A stretch of DNA of 64,000 nucleotides, from positions 47,464-111,463 of the forward strand of contig CANSYW010000006.1 of the NCBI GenBank assembly GCA_947651395.1, given 5' to 3'. The translations under genes and the position numbers were made by a program. The stretch is from an uncultured Pseudoflavonifractor sp. (GTDB lineage: Bacteria; Bacillota; Clostridia; Oscillospirales; Oscillospiraceae). The notes beneath the pieces are model-generated. The model saw only the letters and a list, made by a program, of their open reading frames with translations, ran no database searches and was not told the DNA's origin. Below, in pieces: positions 25,345 through 34,469 of the stretch. Positions within the stretch are counted from its first letter, which is position 1; each line of letters starts with the position of its first letter.

Positions 25345-26307
25345 ATGAAAGAGTTCACCATGGGAAAAAACGACGCGGGTCAGCGGCTGGATCGCTGGTT
25401 GGGCAAGGCCTTGCCCCTCCTCCCCGCCCCTCTGGCCCAGAAATATATCCGCCTCAAGCGGGTAAAGGTCAACGGCAAAGGTTCCCAGCGGGATCACCGC
25501 CTTCAGGAGGGGGAGATCCTCCAGCTCTACATCAACGATGAGTTCTTTGAGGCCCCCCGGGAAGACAACGCCTTCCTCTCGGTGTTCACCCCCCAGCTGG
25601 ATATCCTGTACGAGGATGAAAATCTGCTGGTGTGCAACAAGCGCCCCGGGCTCCTGTGTCACCCGGATGAGCACGAGTATGTCTCCACCCTCATCACCCA
25701 CATCCAGGCCTACCTCTACCAGAAAAAAGAGTGGTCTCCCCGGCAGGAGGGGGCCTTTACCCCGGCCCTGTGCAACCGCATCGACCGGAACACCGGCGGT
25801 CTGGTCATCGCCGCCAAGACCGCCGAGGCCCTGCGGGTGATGAATCAGAAGATCAAGGATCGGGAGATCGAAAAATACTATCTGGCCGCCGTGGTGGGAA
25901 AAATGGCGCCCCCCGCCGGGGAGCTGCGGGGATTCCTATTAAAGGACGAAAAGAAAAAGCAGGTGAGCGTCTACAGCAGGCCCGTCCCCGGCGGCAAAAG
26001 CGCCGCCACCCGCTACAAAACCCTGCAATTCAAAAACGGCCTGTCCCTGGTGGAGTGCGAGCTCCTGACAGGCCGCACTCACCAGATCCGGGCCCAGTTC
26101 GCCGCCGCGGGCCACCCTCTGGCGGGAGACGGCAAATACGGCCGGCGCGGCGACAATGAGCGGCTGGAGCGCAAGGGGCAGGCCCTGTGGTCCTATAAGC
26201 TGGTCTTTTCCTTCTCCACTCCCGCCGGAGAACTGGAGTATCTGAAGGGCAAGACCCTGGAGATCCCGGCCGGGAGCATTGAATTTGTCACGGAGTATTT
26301 TGGATGA
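25345..26307 (+). CDS. RluA-family pseudouridine synthase
   Basis: Isomerises uridines in rRNA or tRNA. An S4-like N-terminal region (LDRWLGKALPLLPAPLAQKYIRLKRVKVNG) precedes the catalytic domain with the Asp motif CNRIDRNTGGLVIAAKT and the C-terminal signature LLTGRTHQIRAQFAAAGHPLAGDGKYG. The ORF-track start is too far upstream; the ATG at 25345 follows GGGAGGAGG and gives 320 aa. The target site cannot be assigned. Confidence 0.9.
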   Translation: MKEFTMGKNDAGQRLDRWLGKALPLLPAPLAQKYIRLKRVKVNGKGSQRDHRLQEGEILQLYINDEFFEAPREDNAFLSVFTPQLDILYEDENLLVCNKRPGLLCHPDEHEYVSTLITHIQAYLYQKKEWSPRQEGAFTPALCNRIDRNTGGLVIAAKTAEALRVMNQKIKDREIEKYYLAAVVGKMAPPAGELRGFLLKDEKKKQVSVYSRPVPGGKSAATRYKTLQFKNGLSLVECELLTGRTHQIRAQFAAAGHPLAGDGKYGRRGDNERLERKGQALWSYKLVFSFSTPAGELEYLKGKTLEIPAGSIEFVTEYFG

Positions 26308-26333
26308 ATCCCCCCGGCCCATGGGAAATTTCT

Positions 26334-26340
26334 TTCGACA
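26334..26340 (+). promoter_or_regulatory. Candidate Spo0A box upstream of potA
   Basis: TTCGACA inside TTTCGACAAA, the full reverse complement of the extended 0A box TTTGTCGAAA, seven bases upstream of the potA -35 element. Confidence 0.45.
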
Positions 26341-26346
26341 AAGATA

Positions 26347-26375
26347 TTGACATTTCCCTTGAGAACATATATATT
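26347..26375 (+). promoter_or_regulatory. Sigma-A promoter of potABCD
   Basis: TTGACA, 17 bases, TATATT, upstream of the potA leader. Confidence 0.8.
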
Positions 26376-26387
26376 TAGTCTCGTGCA

Positions 26388-26425
26388 AAGGGCGTACCCG
26401 ACCGCCGGTGGGGTACGCCTTTTAT
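26388..26425 (+). terminator. Terminator-like hairpin in the potA leader
   Basis: GGCGTACCC/GGGTACGCC stem with a ten-base loop, then TTTTATC, located between the promoter and the potA ribosome site. A strong hairpin in a leader suggests attenuation. No competing antiterminator was clear to me. Confidence 0.55.
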
Positions 26426-26451
26426 CTATCTAAAGGAATGGGGGAGGATAC

Positions 26452-27591
26452 ATGTCCAAAGAGCTGATCCGTCTATCGGACTGCGTCGTGAAATTCGACG
26501 ACGAGATCATTCTCGATCATCTCAATCTCTACATCAATGACAAAGAATTTTTAACGCTCCTGGGCCCCAGCGGCTGTGGCAAGACCACCACGCTGAGGAT
26601 CATTGGTGGGTTCCAAAAACCTACCTCCGGGGACGTTTTTTTTGACGGCCGACGATGTAACGACGTGCCGCCCCATAAACGGCAGGTGAACACGGTGTTT
26701 CAGAAGTACGCCCTGTTCACCCACATGAATATTTTCGAAAACGTGGCCTTCGGCCTGCGCATCGCCAAAACGCCTGAAGCCGAGATCGCCCGCCGGGTGG
26801 AGGAGGCCCTGGAGCTCGTCAACCTACCCGGCTACGGCAAGCGGCGGGTCAGCTCCCTGTCCGGCGGCCAGCAGCAGCGGGTGGCCATTGCCCGGGCCAT
26901 CGTCAACCGGCCCCAGGTGCTGCTCCTGGACGAGCCTTTGGGGGCCTTGGATCTGAAGCTCCGCAAGGACATGCAGGTGGAGCTCAAGCGCATCCAGCGG
27001 GAGGTGGGCATCACCTTTATCTATGTGACCCACGACCAGGAGGAGGCCCTCACCATGTCCGACACCGTGGTGGTCATGGACAAGGGCAACATCCAGCAGA
27101 TCGGCGCCCCGGAGGACATCTACAACGAGCCCAAAAACGCCTTTGTGGCCGACTTTATCGGGGAGTCCAACATCATCGACGGCACCATGCCCGAGGACAA
27201 GGTGGTCAAGATGTATGGCCGGAAGTTCCCCTGCCTGGACGGCGGCTTTGCCCCGGGCGAGCCGGTGGACGTGGTCATCCGCCCCGAGGACATCGACATC
27301 GTCTCCCCGGAGGAGGGGCAGATCACCGGCACCGTCACCGAGGTCACCTTTAAGGGCATGCACTATGACATCATCGTGGACTTCCAGGGCTTTAAGTGGC
27401 TCATCCAGACCACGGACTATTCCCCTGAGGGGGCGAGGATCGGGGTGAAGATCGACCCCGACGGCTTCCACGTGATGCACAAAAGCGCCTATTCCGGTAA
27501 GTTTGGCGATTACAGCTCCTACTCTGACGAGTATGATGAGCTGAACGTAGACGCCGAGGCTGGATTGGAGGGCGACGATGAAGAGAACTAA
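26452..27591 (+). CDS. potA: Spermidine/putrescine ABC transporter ATP-binding protein
   Basis: ATPase of the PotABCD polyamine importer. Walker A GPSGCGKTTTLR near residue 38, signature LSGGQQQRVAIARA, Walker B VLLLDEPLGALD, H-loop YVTHDQEEA. The C-terminal part (about 240-350) is a TOBE-type domain, followed by an acidic tail. The ATG follows GGGGGAGG. potB overlaps its 3' end by 14 bases. Confidence 0.93.
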   Translation: MSKELIRLSDCVVKFDDEIILDHLNLYINDKEFLTLLGPSGCGKTTTLRIIGGFQKPTSGDVFFDGRRCNDVPPHKRQVNTVFQKYALFTHMNIFENVAFGLRIAKTPEAEIARRVEEALELVNLPGYGKRRVSSLSGGQQQRVAIARAIVNRPQVLLLDEPLGALDLKLRKDMQVELKRIQREVGITFIYVTHDQEEALTMSDTVVVMDKGNIQQIGAPEDIYNEPKNAFVADFIGESNIIDGTMPEDKVVKMYGRKFPCLDGGFAPGEPVDVVIRPEDIDIVSPEEGQITGTVTEVTFKGMHYDIIVDFQGFKWLIQTTDYSPEGARIGVKIDPDGFHVMHKSAYSGKFGDYSSYSDEYDELNVDAEAGLEGDDEEN

Positions 27592-28393
27592 GGCTTTCAC
27601 CATCCCCTACACCATCTGGATGGCGCTTTTTGTGGTGGCTCCCATCCTCATGATCCTGATCTACGCCTTCTCCGGCGCGGACGGCGGGTTCACCCTGGCC
27701 AACTTCAGCACCATGGGCGACTATACCGTGGTGTTCGTGCGCTCCTTCCGTCTGGCCCTCATCGCCACGCTCATCTGCCTCGCCATCGGCTATCCGGTGG
27801 CCTATCTGCTCAGCAAAGAGGGGCCGCGGTTCCAGAGCATCGCCACGGTGCTCATCATGTTGCCCATGTGGATGAACTTCCTTCTGCGCACCTACTCCTG
27901 GATGGCCATTCTGGAGAATAACGGCCTCATCAACCAGTTTTTGGGCCTTTTTGGCCTGGGGCCCTTCCAGATGATCGACACCCAGGGGGCGGTGGTGCTG
28001 GGCATGGTGTATAACTACCTGCCCTTTATGATCCTGCCCATCTACTCCGTCATCGTCAAGCTGGACAACTCCCTGGTGGAGGCGGCCCACGACCTGGGGG
28101 CCAACAGCGTGGTGGCCTTTCGCCGGGTCATCTTTCCCCTGTCTCTACCCGGGGTGCTCTCCGGCATCACCATGGTCTTCGTCCCCAGCGTATCCACCTT
28201 CGCCATCAGCACCATGCTGGGGGGCGGCACCGAGTACCTGCTGGGCGACCTCATTGAGCAGCAGTTCCTGGGCGGGGCCTATAATCCCCAGCTGGGGGCC
28301 GCCATCGCCCTGGTGATGATGGTCATTGTGGTGCTTTGTATGTGGGTGATGAACCGCTTCGGTGAGGGCGAGGAACAGGCGGTGGTACTATGA
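27578..28393 (+). CDS. potB: Spermidine/putrescine ABC transporter permease
   Basis: Membrane permease of 271 aa with about six helices, starting TIPYTIWMALFVVAPILMILIYAFSG. The EAA-like loop is VEAAHDLGANSVVAFRRVIFPLSLPGVLSG. It overlaps potA and the following gene (ATGA), indicating one operon. Confidence 0.92.
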   Translation: MKRTKAFTIPYTIWMALFVVAPILMILIYAFSGADGGFTLANFSTMGDYTVVFVRSFRLALIATLICLAIGYPVAYLLSKEGPRFQSIATVLIMLPMWMNFLLRTYSWMAILENNGLINQFLGLFGLGPFQMIDTQGAVVLGMVYNYLPFMILPIYSVIVKLDNSLVEAAHDLGANSVVAFRRVIFPLSLPGVLSGITMVFVPSVSTFAISTMLGGGTEYLLGDLIEQQFLGGAYNPQLGAAIALVMMVIVVLCMWVMNRFGEGEEQAVVL

Positions 28394-30387
28394 AGAAAAA
28401 CTCCGCCTTCGGCCGTTTTTTTACGTTCCTGGTCTTCCTCTTTCTCTACGCCCCCATCATTCTGCTCATCATCTTCTCCTTCAACCAGAATAACAGTAAC
28501 GTAGTCTGGGGGGGCTTTTCCCTCCACTGGTACAGGGAGCTGTTTCAGAACCGGATCATCATGCGAAGCCTCTACACCACCCTTCTGGTGTCTCTGCTGG
28601 CCACGGTGATCTCCACCATCGCCGGCACCTTTGCCGCCATCGGCTTCTACGGCCTGCGCCGGCGCGCCAGGAACGCCCTCACCACAGTAAACAACATCCC
28701 CATGATGAACGCCGACATCGTCACCGGCGTTGCCATGTGCCTGTTTTTCGTGGCCTTCTTCGCCCTGTGGAAGGATTTCGCCCTCTGGTTCAACTCTGTC
28801 CAGACCCTGCTGGTGCTGCCCACCCGGCTCACCCTGGGCTTCCCCACCCTGCTCATCGCCCACATCACCTTCGACATCCCCTATGTGCTTCTGTCGGTAA
28901 GCCCCAAGCTGCGCCAGCTGGACAAGAACCTCATTGACGCCGCCCAGGATCTGGGCTGCACCTGGTTCCAGGCTTTTTACAAGGTGATCCTGCCGGAGAT
29001 CAAGCCGGGCATCGTCTCCGGGGCCCTCACCGCCTTCACCATGAGCATCGACGACTTCATCATCAGCTACTTCACCGCCGGCTCCTCCTCTTCCACCCTG
29101 GCCATGACCATCTACGGCATGACCAAGAAGCGGGTGAGCCCGGAGATCAACGCCATCTCCACCATCCTCTTTGTCACCGTGATCCTCCTGCTGGCCGTTA
29201 TCAATATCCGGGAGGCCCGGCTGGAGAAGATGGCCCAGCGCCGCCAGGCCGCCCCCTCCGCCACGGTGGCGGAGATGGCCGGCCAAAAGCCCCACCGCAC
29301 CCCCTTCCTGGCAAAGGCGGCAGCGGCTGTGGCCTGTGCCGCCGTGCTCGTCACCGCGGTGGTGGGCGCCTTCCAGAACACCCGCCAGCCGGTGGTGAAC
29401 GTGTGCTCCTGGGGGGAGTATATCGACGAGGAACTCATCACCCAGTTTGAGGAGGAGACGGGCATCCTGGTCAACTACCAGACCGCCGAGAGCAACGAGG
29501 CCCTCTACTCCCTGCTGAAAAGCGGCGCGGGGGATTACGACGTCATCGTCCCCTCCGACTATATGATCTCGCAGCTTATCGAGGAGGATATGCTGGAGAA
29601 ACTGGACTACAGCAGCATCCCCAACTTCTCCCTCATCGACGACCGCTTCAAAAACCTGCCCTACGACCCCACCAACGAGTACACTGTCCCCTATACCTGG
29701 GGCACCGTGGGCATCATCTACAACACCGCCATGGTGACCGAACCCCCCGCCAGTTGGAGCGTCATGTTTGACGACCAGTACGCCGGGAACGTGCTCATGT
29801 TCCGCAACTCCCGGGACGCCATGGCCACCGCCCTGCTCTATCTGGGGTATTCCCTGAACACCACCGATGAAGCGGAGCTGCGCCAGGCCGCTGGCCTCAT
29901 TGCCGACGCCAAAAGCCGCGGGGTCTACCAGGCCTTTGTCATGGACGAGATCCTCCAGAAGATGGAGGGGGGCAACGCCGCCATCGGCGCCTACTACGCC
30001 GGGGACTACCTCTCCATGGCGGAGAACAACCCCGATCTGGCCTTCGTTGTGCCCCAGGAGGGCTCCAATTGGTTTGTGGACGCCATGTGCGTGCTCAAGG
30101 ACGCCCCCCATTACGAGGAGGCCATGGCCTGGATCAATTTCATCGCCTCCACCGAAGCCAATCTCCGCAACATGGACTTTATCTGGTACGCCTCCCCCAA
30201 CAAAGAGGCCCTGGAGCAGTATCCCGCTTACTACGAGGCCCTCTATGAGGAGGAGCTGGATCAGGAGACCTACGAGACCATGGCCGCCCCGGCGGAAGTT
30301 CTGGAGCGGTGTGAGTCCTATGTATCTCTTCCCACGGAGACCCGGCGGCTCTACAATGAACTGTGGATCGGTCTGGGAATTCAATAA
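28390..30387 (+). CDS. Fused PotC permease-PotD polyamine-binding protein
   Basis: One 665-residue protein combining two usual subunits of the importer. Residues 1 to about 285 are a PotC-type permease with the EAA loop IDAAQDLGCTWFQAFYKVILPEIKPGI. A linker of about 20 residues leads to a membrane helix (AAAAVACAAVLVTAVVGAF, around 305-325). The rest is a PotD-like periplasmic-binding domain opening VNVCSWGEYIDEELITQFEEETGI and containing YDVIVPSDYMI and VPYTWGTVGIIYN. The fusion tethers the binding protein to the permease where other Gram-positives use a lipoprotein. There is no frameshift or internal stop; the reading frame is continuous. Confidence 0.93.
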   Translation: MKKNSAFGRFFTFLVFLFLYAPIILLIIFSFNQNNSNVVWGGFSLHWYRELFQNRIIMRSLYTTLLVSLLATVISTIAGTFAAIGFYGLRRRARNALTTVNNIPMMNADIVTGVAMCLFFVAFFALWKDFALWFNSVQTLLVLPTRLTLGFPTLLIAHITFDIPYVLLSVSPKLRQLDKNLIDAAQDLGCTWFQAFYKVILPEIKPGIVSGALTAFTMSIDDFIISYFTAGSSSSTLAMTIYGMTKKRVSPEINAISTILFVTVILLLAVINIREARLEKMAQRRQAAPSATVAEMAGQKPHRTPFLAKAAAAVACAAVLVTAVVGAFQNTRQPVVNVCSWGEYIDEELITQFEEETGILVNYQTAESNEALYSLLKSGAGDYDVIVPSDYMISQLIEEDMLEKLDYSSIPNFSLIDDRFKNLPYDPTNEYTVPYTWGTVGIIYNTAMVTEPPASWSVMFDDQYAGNVLMFRNSRDAMATALLYLGYSLNTTDEAELRQAAGLIADAKSRGVYQAFVMDEILQKMEGGNAAIGAYYAGDYLSMAENNPDLAFVVPQEGSNWFVDAMCVLKDAPHYEEAMAWINFIASTEANLRNMDFIWYASPNKEALEQYPAYYEALYEEELDQETYETMAAPAEVLERCESYVSLPTETRRLYNELWIGLGIQ

Positions 30388-30399
30388 GGAGGAATTTGT

Positions 30400-30795
30400 A
30401 TGTCTGTCGCAATTGGACTGAAGGGCCGGGCCGAGACCGCGGTAGTTCACGAAAACACCGCCGCCGCTGTGGGCAGCGGGCTGCTGCCCGTCTTCGCCAC
30501 TCCCATGATGGTGGCCCTGATGGAAAACGCCGCCGTCAATGCCCTGGAGGGACATCTGGCCGATGGAGAGGGCAGCGTAGGTACCCGTCTGGATATCTCC
30601 CACGACGCCGCCACCCCCGTGGGGATGAAGGTCTGGGCTGAGGCGGAGCTCACCGCCGCGGAGGGCCGGGCCCTCACCTTCACCGTGTGCGCCTTCGACG
30701 AATCCGGCCCTATCGGCAAGGGGCTCCACCAGCGCTTTATCATCGACAACGAACGCTTCATGGCCAAGGTGGAGCGGAAAAAATCGGAGGGCTGA
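30400..30795 (+). CDS. FlK-like hotdog-fold thioesterase
   Basis: 131-residue protein of the fluoroacetyl-CoA-thioesterase-like hotdog family. Markers are VGSGLLPVFATPMMVALMENAA and GTRLDISHDAATPVGMKV, ending in GKGLHQRFIIDNERF. Substrate unknown; most members do not act on fluoroacetyl-CoA. It follows the pot operon by about a dozen bases and may be cotranscribed. Confidence 0.82.
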   Translation: MSVAIGLKGRAETAVVHENTAAAVGSGLLPVFATPMMVALMENAAVNALEGHLADGEGSVGTRLDISHDAATPVGMKVWAEAELTAAEGRALTFTVCAFDESGPIGKGLHQRFIIDNERFMAKVERKKSEG

Positions 30796-30798
30796 GCC

Positions 30799-31335
30799 AT
30801 GAGAGAAAAGAACAGTCTGATGGCCGCATGTGTACTCTACCTGATCCTGGGGCTGGTGCTCCTCTTCTTCCCCGGCCTCACCACCGCCGTCTTCTGCGCG
30901 GCCGTGGGCGTGCTTCTGCTTCTCTACGGCGCCATTACCGTCATCAGCTTTTTCCTCCACCGGGGTAGCGGCGCCAGCCTCACCTTCCAGGCAGAGCTGA
31001 TCCTGGGGGTCATCTCCGCCGTGGTGGGCGGCTTCTTCCTTACCCACTCCAGCTTCATCATTTCCATCATCCCCGCAATCCTGGGCCTCTACGTGGTCAT
31101 CGACGGCCTGGTGAACCTGAAGCGGGGGCTGGATATGCGCGCCTTCGGCTACGCCGGCTGGACGGCCACGCTGGTCATGTCAGTGGTCTCTCTGGCGCTG
31201 GGTGGCCTCATCCTCCGACACCCCTCCGGCGTGGGACTCACTCTGTGGCGTATCATCGGCGGCGCCTTCCTCTACCAGGGGATCTCCGACCTGTGGGCTA
31301 TCCTCACCCTGAACAAGCTTATCAGGGGCGAATAA
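30799..31335 (+). CDS. DUF308 (HdeD-like) membrane protein
   Basis: 178 aa, nearly all hydrophobic, with six helices in three pairs (for example MAACVLYLILGLVLLFFPGLTTAVFCAAVGVLLLLYGAI) and the repeated pattern typical of DUF308/HdeD. Function unknown. Directly downstream of the thioesterase gene. Confidence 0.8.
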   Translation: MREKNSLMAACVLYLILGLVLLFFPGLTTAVFCAAVGVLLLLYGAITVISFFLHRGSGASLTFQAELILGVISAVVGGFFLTHSSFIISIIPAILGLYVVIDGLVNLKRGLDMRAFGYAGWTATLVMSVVSLALGGLILRHPSGVGLTLWRIIGGAFLYQGISDLWAILTLNKLIRGE

Positions 31336-31374
31336 CAAAAAGCTCCCTGAGCCTTCGGCTCAGGGAGCTTTTTC
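31336..31374 (+). terminator. Bidirectional terminator
   Basis: AAAAAGCTCCCTGAGCC-TTCG-GGCTCAGGGAGCTTTTT, a near-perfect hairpin between convergent genes. Confidence 0.92.
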
Positions 31375-31546
31375 AGCCGTCTCCCCGCAAAACGTTGTGG
31401 ACATAGGCCTCCAACTCGTTCATGGATTTCACATTTCCCTTCCGGGTCATGATCTGCTCCCGGGCATACTGGGGGATCTGGGCAAACAGCGCCGACGCCC
31501 TGGGATCCGCGGAGAGCAGCGCCTCCAGATTCTTATACTGCTTCAT
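31373..31546 (-). CDS. Small hypothetical protein, 57 aa
   Basis: Below the ORF-track threshold. Translation begins MKQYKNLEALLSADPRASALF and ends YVHNVLRGDG. The ATG is preceded by GAGGTGAGAG at good spacing, and the gene ends exactly at the shared terminator. Composition is like that of neighbouring genes. I recognise no domain; it looks like a short helical cytoplasmic protein. Confidence 0.6.
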   Translation of the reverse strand: MKQYKNLEALLSADPRASALFAQIPQYAREQIMTRKGNVKSMNELEAYVHNVLRGDG

Positions 31547-31607
31547 CTTCTCTCACCTCGCCTTCAGTTTCTCCGCCCATATCTCTCCCATACCCGGAAA
31601 ATTCAGG

Positions 31608-31636
31608 TTGCATCCGCCCTTTGATGGGTGTACAAT
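31608..31636 (+). promoter_or_regulatory. Sigma-A promoter of the AIM24-family gene
   Basis: TTGCAT, 17 bases, TACAAT, about 50 bases upstream of the start. Confidence 0.65.
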
Positions 31637-31686
31637 AACAATAGCTTCCTTTCGTGAAACGAATCAAATGATCAGGAGGGATCGGT

Positions 31687-32364
31687 ATGCAGTATAAGAT
31701 CATCGGTGAGCCTCTGCCCGTGGTGGAGTGCCAGCTCGCCGCAGGCGAAGCTATGATCACCGAGCGGGGCTCCATGTGCTGGATGAGTCCCAACATGAAG
31801 ATGGAGACCAGCGCGGGAGGCGTGGGCAAGGCCTTTGGCCGTATGTTCTCCGGAGAGTCCATGTTCCAGAATACATACACCGCCCAGGGTGGGCCCGGCA
31901 TGATCTCCTTTGCCTCCAGCTTCCCCGGCTCCATCCGGGTCATTGACATCGCCCCCGGCCGGGAGGTGGTAGTGCAGAAGTCCGGCTTCCTGGCCTCCGA
32001 GGCGGGGGTAGAGCTGTCCGTCTTCTTCCAGAAAAAGGCCAGCGCCGGCTTCTTCGGCGGCGAGGGCTTCATCATGCAGAAGCTCTCCGGTCAGGGCACC
32101 GCCTTTGTGGAGATCGACGGCTACGCCGTGGAGTACGAACTGGCTCCCGGCCAGCAAATGGTCATCGACACTGGCTATTTAGCCATGTGTGACGCCTCCT
32201 GTTCCATCGACATCGTCAGCGTAAAGGGCGTCAAGAACGTGCTCTTTGGCGGCGAGGGTCTTTTCAACACCGTGGTCACCGGCCCCGGCAAGATCGTGCT
32301 ACAGACCATGCCCATCAGCAGCTTTGCCGGCGCCCTCGGCCCCTTCGTAAGCTCCGGAAGCTGA
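31687..32364 (+). CDS. AIM24/TIGR00266 family protein
   Basis: 225-residue beta-rich protein of the AIM24 family. Recognisable parts are MQYKIIGEPLPVVECQLAAGEAMITERGSMCWMSPNMKMET, RVIDIAPGREVVVQKSGFLAS and the glycine-rich GEGFIMQKLSGQGTAFVEIDG. Bacterial role unknown. Monocistronic, with its own promoter and terminator. Confidence 0.85.
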   Translation: MQYKIIGEPLPVVECQLAAGEAMITERGSMCWMSPNMKMETSAGGVGKAFGRMFSGESMFQNTYTAQGGPGMISFASSFPGSIRVIDIAPGREVVVQKSGFLASEAGVELSVFFQKKASAGFFGGEGFIMQKLSGQGTAFVEIDGYAVEYELAPGQQMVIDTGYLAMCDASCSIDIVSVKGVKNVLFGGEGLFNTVVTGPGKIVLQTMPISSFAGALGPFVSSGS

Positions 32365-32370
32365 ATCGCC

Positions 32371-32404
32371 GAATGGCCGGGGCAAAGGCCCCGGCCATTC
32401 TTTT
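32371..32404 (+). terminator. Terminator of the AIM24-family gene
   Basis: GAATGGCCGGGG-CAAAGG-CCCCGGCCATTC followed by TTTTC. Confidence 0.88.
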
Positions 32405-32435
32405 CTTCAAAAGCTGAAAATTTCCCGGAAAGGGC

Positions 32436-32463
32436 TTGACAATCCGCCGGTATTTGGTATAAT
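32436..32463 (+). promoter_or_regulatory. Promoter of tRNA-Gln(CTG)
   Basis: Perfect TTGACA and TATAAT with a 16-base spacer, about 30 bases before the tRNA. Confidence 0.8.
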
Positions 32464-32494
32464 AGTTCTTGCGCTTGCGACAGCAACGCGAAAT

Positions 32495-32568
32495 AGCGGG
32501 TTTGTGTAAGGGTAGCACAGCAGACTCTGACTCTGTATGTGAGGGTTCGAATCCTTCACCCGCTGCCA
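32495..32568 (+). tRNA. tRNA-Gln (anticodon CTG)
   Basis: Acceptor arms AGCGGGT/ACCCGCT pair fully; the anticodon stem GCAGA/TCTGT encloses CTCTGAC; the T loop is GGTTCGAATCC; CCA is encoded. Followed by its own terminator. It marks the left edge of the lower-GC nitrogen island. Confidence 0.95.
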
Positions 32569-32604
32569 AAAGTCCCCACACCAAATGGTGTGGGGACTTT
32601 TTTG
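32569..32604 (+). terminator. Terminator of tRNA-Gln(CTG)
   Basis: AAGTCCCCACACC-AAAT-GGTGTGGGGACTT then TTTT. Confidence 0.92.
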
Positions 32605-32691
32605 TTGCAGCAACGCATCGTCCCACTATTGGAGGTACGTTACGCGAATTCAAGCAGTATCCTATGGATATCTTTCAAAATACTATAGTCC

Positions 32692-32852
32692 CTATGCAAT
32701 ACAGCATTGGTCGGTATAGATCCGAAAGAATTTCCTGATAGCCTGCATGGAGGTGTTGAATACGATTTCCAGCACCTTGTCGCCGGTGTAACCAAAGGCA
32801 AAGCCACAATATTCTTCGCTGTCCTCTATCCGTTATAGCCCATATCCATCAT
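32692..32852 (-). pseudogene. Possible frameshifted small gene downstream of pyrG
   Basis: An ATG overlapping the pyrG stop (TGATG) opens MMDMGYNG and then hits TAG. After a one-base shift the frame continues as EDSEEYCGFAFGYTGDKVLEI and on to a stop at 32692, about 45 residues. This reads like a small gene that lost frame. I do not recognise the family. The rest of the gap back to tRNA-Gln shows nothing else. Confidence 0.35.
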
Positions 32853-34453
32853 TGCCGCCCCTCCAGTGCCGCTTCGATAAACCCCTTGAAAAGCGGGTGT
32901 GGCCGATTGGGACGGCTCTTGAATTCCGGATGGTACTGAACACCAACATAGAACAGGCGGTCAGTCAACTCAACCGTTTCCACCAGTCTGCCATCCGGAG
33001 AAAATCCACTCAGTGTCAGACCGGCAGCACAGAAGTCATCCCGGTAATCATTGTTGAATTCATAGCGGTGACGATGCCGTTCGTCGATCCACAGTTCTCC
33101 ATAGCACCGGGCCATAGTCGTATTCGGCTTGATCCGGCAAGGATAGCTGCCAAGGCGCAGCGTGCCGCCTTTGTCGACCTCCTCGCTCTGACCGGGCATA
33201 AAGTCGATGACTTTGTTCATTCCATCTGGGTCAAACTCACCTGAGTTTGCATCTGCGATACCAAGCACATGACGGGCATATTCTATGACAGCGATTTGCA
33301 TTCCAAGGCAGATGCCGAAATAGGGGATGTAGTTCTCCCGTGCATACTGCGCCGCCAGGATCATGCCCTCAACGCCGCGGTCACCGAACCCACCGGGGAC
33401 GATAATACCGTCCAGACCGGATAGGATATTGTTTTTCGTTTCCTCTGTGATGATCTCGGAGTCAATCCACTGAATGTCAATCATGGAGTCAAGAGCAAAA
33501 CCTGCATGGCGGAGAGCCTCAGCCACGGAGAGATAGGCATCGTGGAGCTGTATATACTTGCCGACAAGTCCAATGGTTACAGTTTTGCTGCGGCTCTTGA
33601 TGGCATCGACCATGGCCTGCCACTCGCTCAGATCAGGTTCTGGGGCGGTCAAATGTAGTTCCCGGCAGACAATAGAGGAAAGCCGCGATTTTTCCAGAAA
33701 CAGCGGCGCTTCATAGAGTACGGGAATGGTCAGGTTTTCAATGACGCAGTCCTGCTTTACATTGCAGAAGTTAGCAATTTTACGGAAGATACTCTTATCT
33801 GCTATGGGTTCATCACAGCGTAGGACGATGATGTCAGGTGTGATACCCATGCCTTGCAGTTCCTTCACAGAGTGCTGGGTGGGTTTGGATTTATGTTCGC
33901 CGGAGGCTTTCAGGTAGGGAACCAGCGTGACGTGGATATACAGAGCATTCTCCCGGCCTACTTCATGGCCCACCTGACGGATAGCCTCGATGAAAGGCTG
34001 ACTTTCGATGTCACCAATGGTACCACCGATCTCTGTGATGACCACATCGGCCTCGGCTTTATTGCCGACCTTGTAAATAAAACGTCTGATCTCATCGGTG
34101 ATGTGGGGGATGGTCTGTACGGTAGTTCCAAGATATTTGCCCCGACGTTCCTTGGCGATGACATTGGAATAGACTTTGCCTGTGGTTAGATTGGAGTACT
34201 TATTCAGATCTTCGTCAATGAAGCGTTCATAGTGACCCAGGTCCAGATCGGTTTCCGCACCATCTTCGGTCACATAGACCTCGCCGTGCTGATAGGGACT
34301 CATGGTACCGGGGTCTACATTGATGTAGGGGTCCAGCTTCTGTGCTGCCACCTTTAACCCACGCGCTTTCAGCAGACGCCCCAAAGACGCTGCGGTAATA
34401 CCTTTACCCAGCCCGGACACCACGCCGCCGGTCACAAAAATATACTTTGTCAT
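32849..34453 (-). CDS. pyrG: CTP synthase
   Basis: Glutamine-dependent amination of UTP to CTP. The synthetase domain opens [18 protein letters not shown] and carries [32 protein letters not shown]; the class I amidotransferase domain has the nucleophile motif YFGICLGMQ and the His-x-Glu of [10 protein letters not shown]. Length 534 aa. The ATG at 34453 follows GGAGG. The gene has its own promoter and a leader containing a terminator. Base composition is lower in GC than the flanking chromosome. First gene on the left of the nitrogen island. Confidence 0.97.
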   Translation of the reverse strand: MTKYIFVTGGVVSGLGKGITAASLGRLLKARGLKVAAQKLDPYINVDPGTMSPYQHGEVYVTEDGAETDLDLGHYERFIDEDLNKYSNLTTGKVYSNVIAKERRGKYLGTTVQTIPHITDEIRRFIYKVGNKAEADVVITEIGGTIGDIESQPFIEAIRQVGHEVGRENALYIHVTLVPYLKASGEHKSKPTQHSVKELQGMGITPDIIVLRCDEPIADKSIFRKIANFCNVKQDCVIENLTIPVLYEAPLFLEKSRLSSIVCRELHLTAPEPDLSEWQAMVDAIKSRSKTVTIGLVGKYIQLHDAYLSVAEALRHAGFALDSMIDIQWIDSEIITEETKNNILSGLDGIIVPGGFGDRGVEGMILAAQYARENYIPYFGICLGMQIAVIEYARHVLGIADANSGEFDPDGMNKVIDFMPGQSEEVDKGGTLRLGSYPCRIKPNTTMARCYGELWIDERHRHRYEFNNDYRDDFCAAGLTLSGFSPDGRLVETVELTDRLFYVGVQYHPEFKSRPNRPHPLFKGFIEAALEGRQ

Positions 34454-34469
34454 ATGCCATCCTCCTAAA

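Noticed and set aside
28279-31047. 922-residue minus-strand ORF, the longest in the track
   Set aside because: Antisense shadow of potB, the PotCD fusion and following genes; Gly/His/Val-rich low-complexity translation with no motif, caused by high GC at third positions.
32469-32738. 89-residue plus-strand ORF over tRNA-Gln
   Set aside because: Overlaps the tRNA and its terminator.
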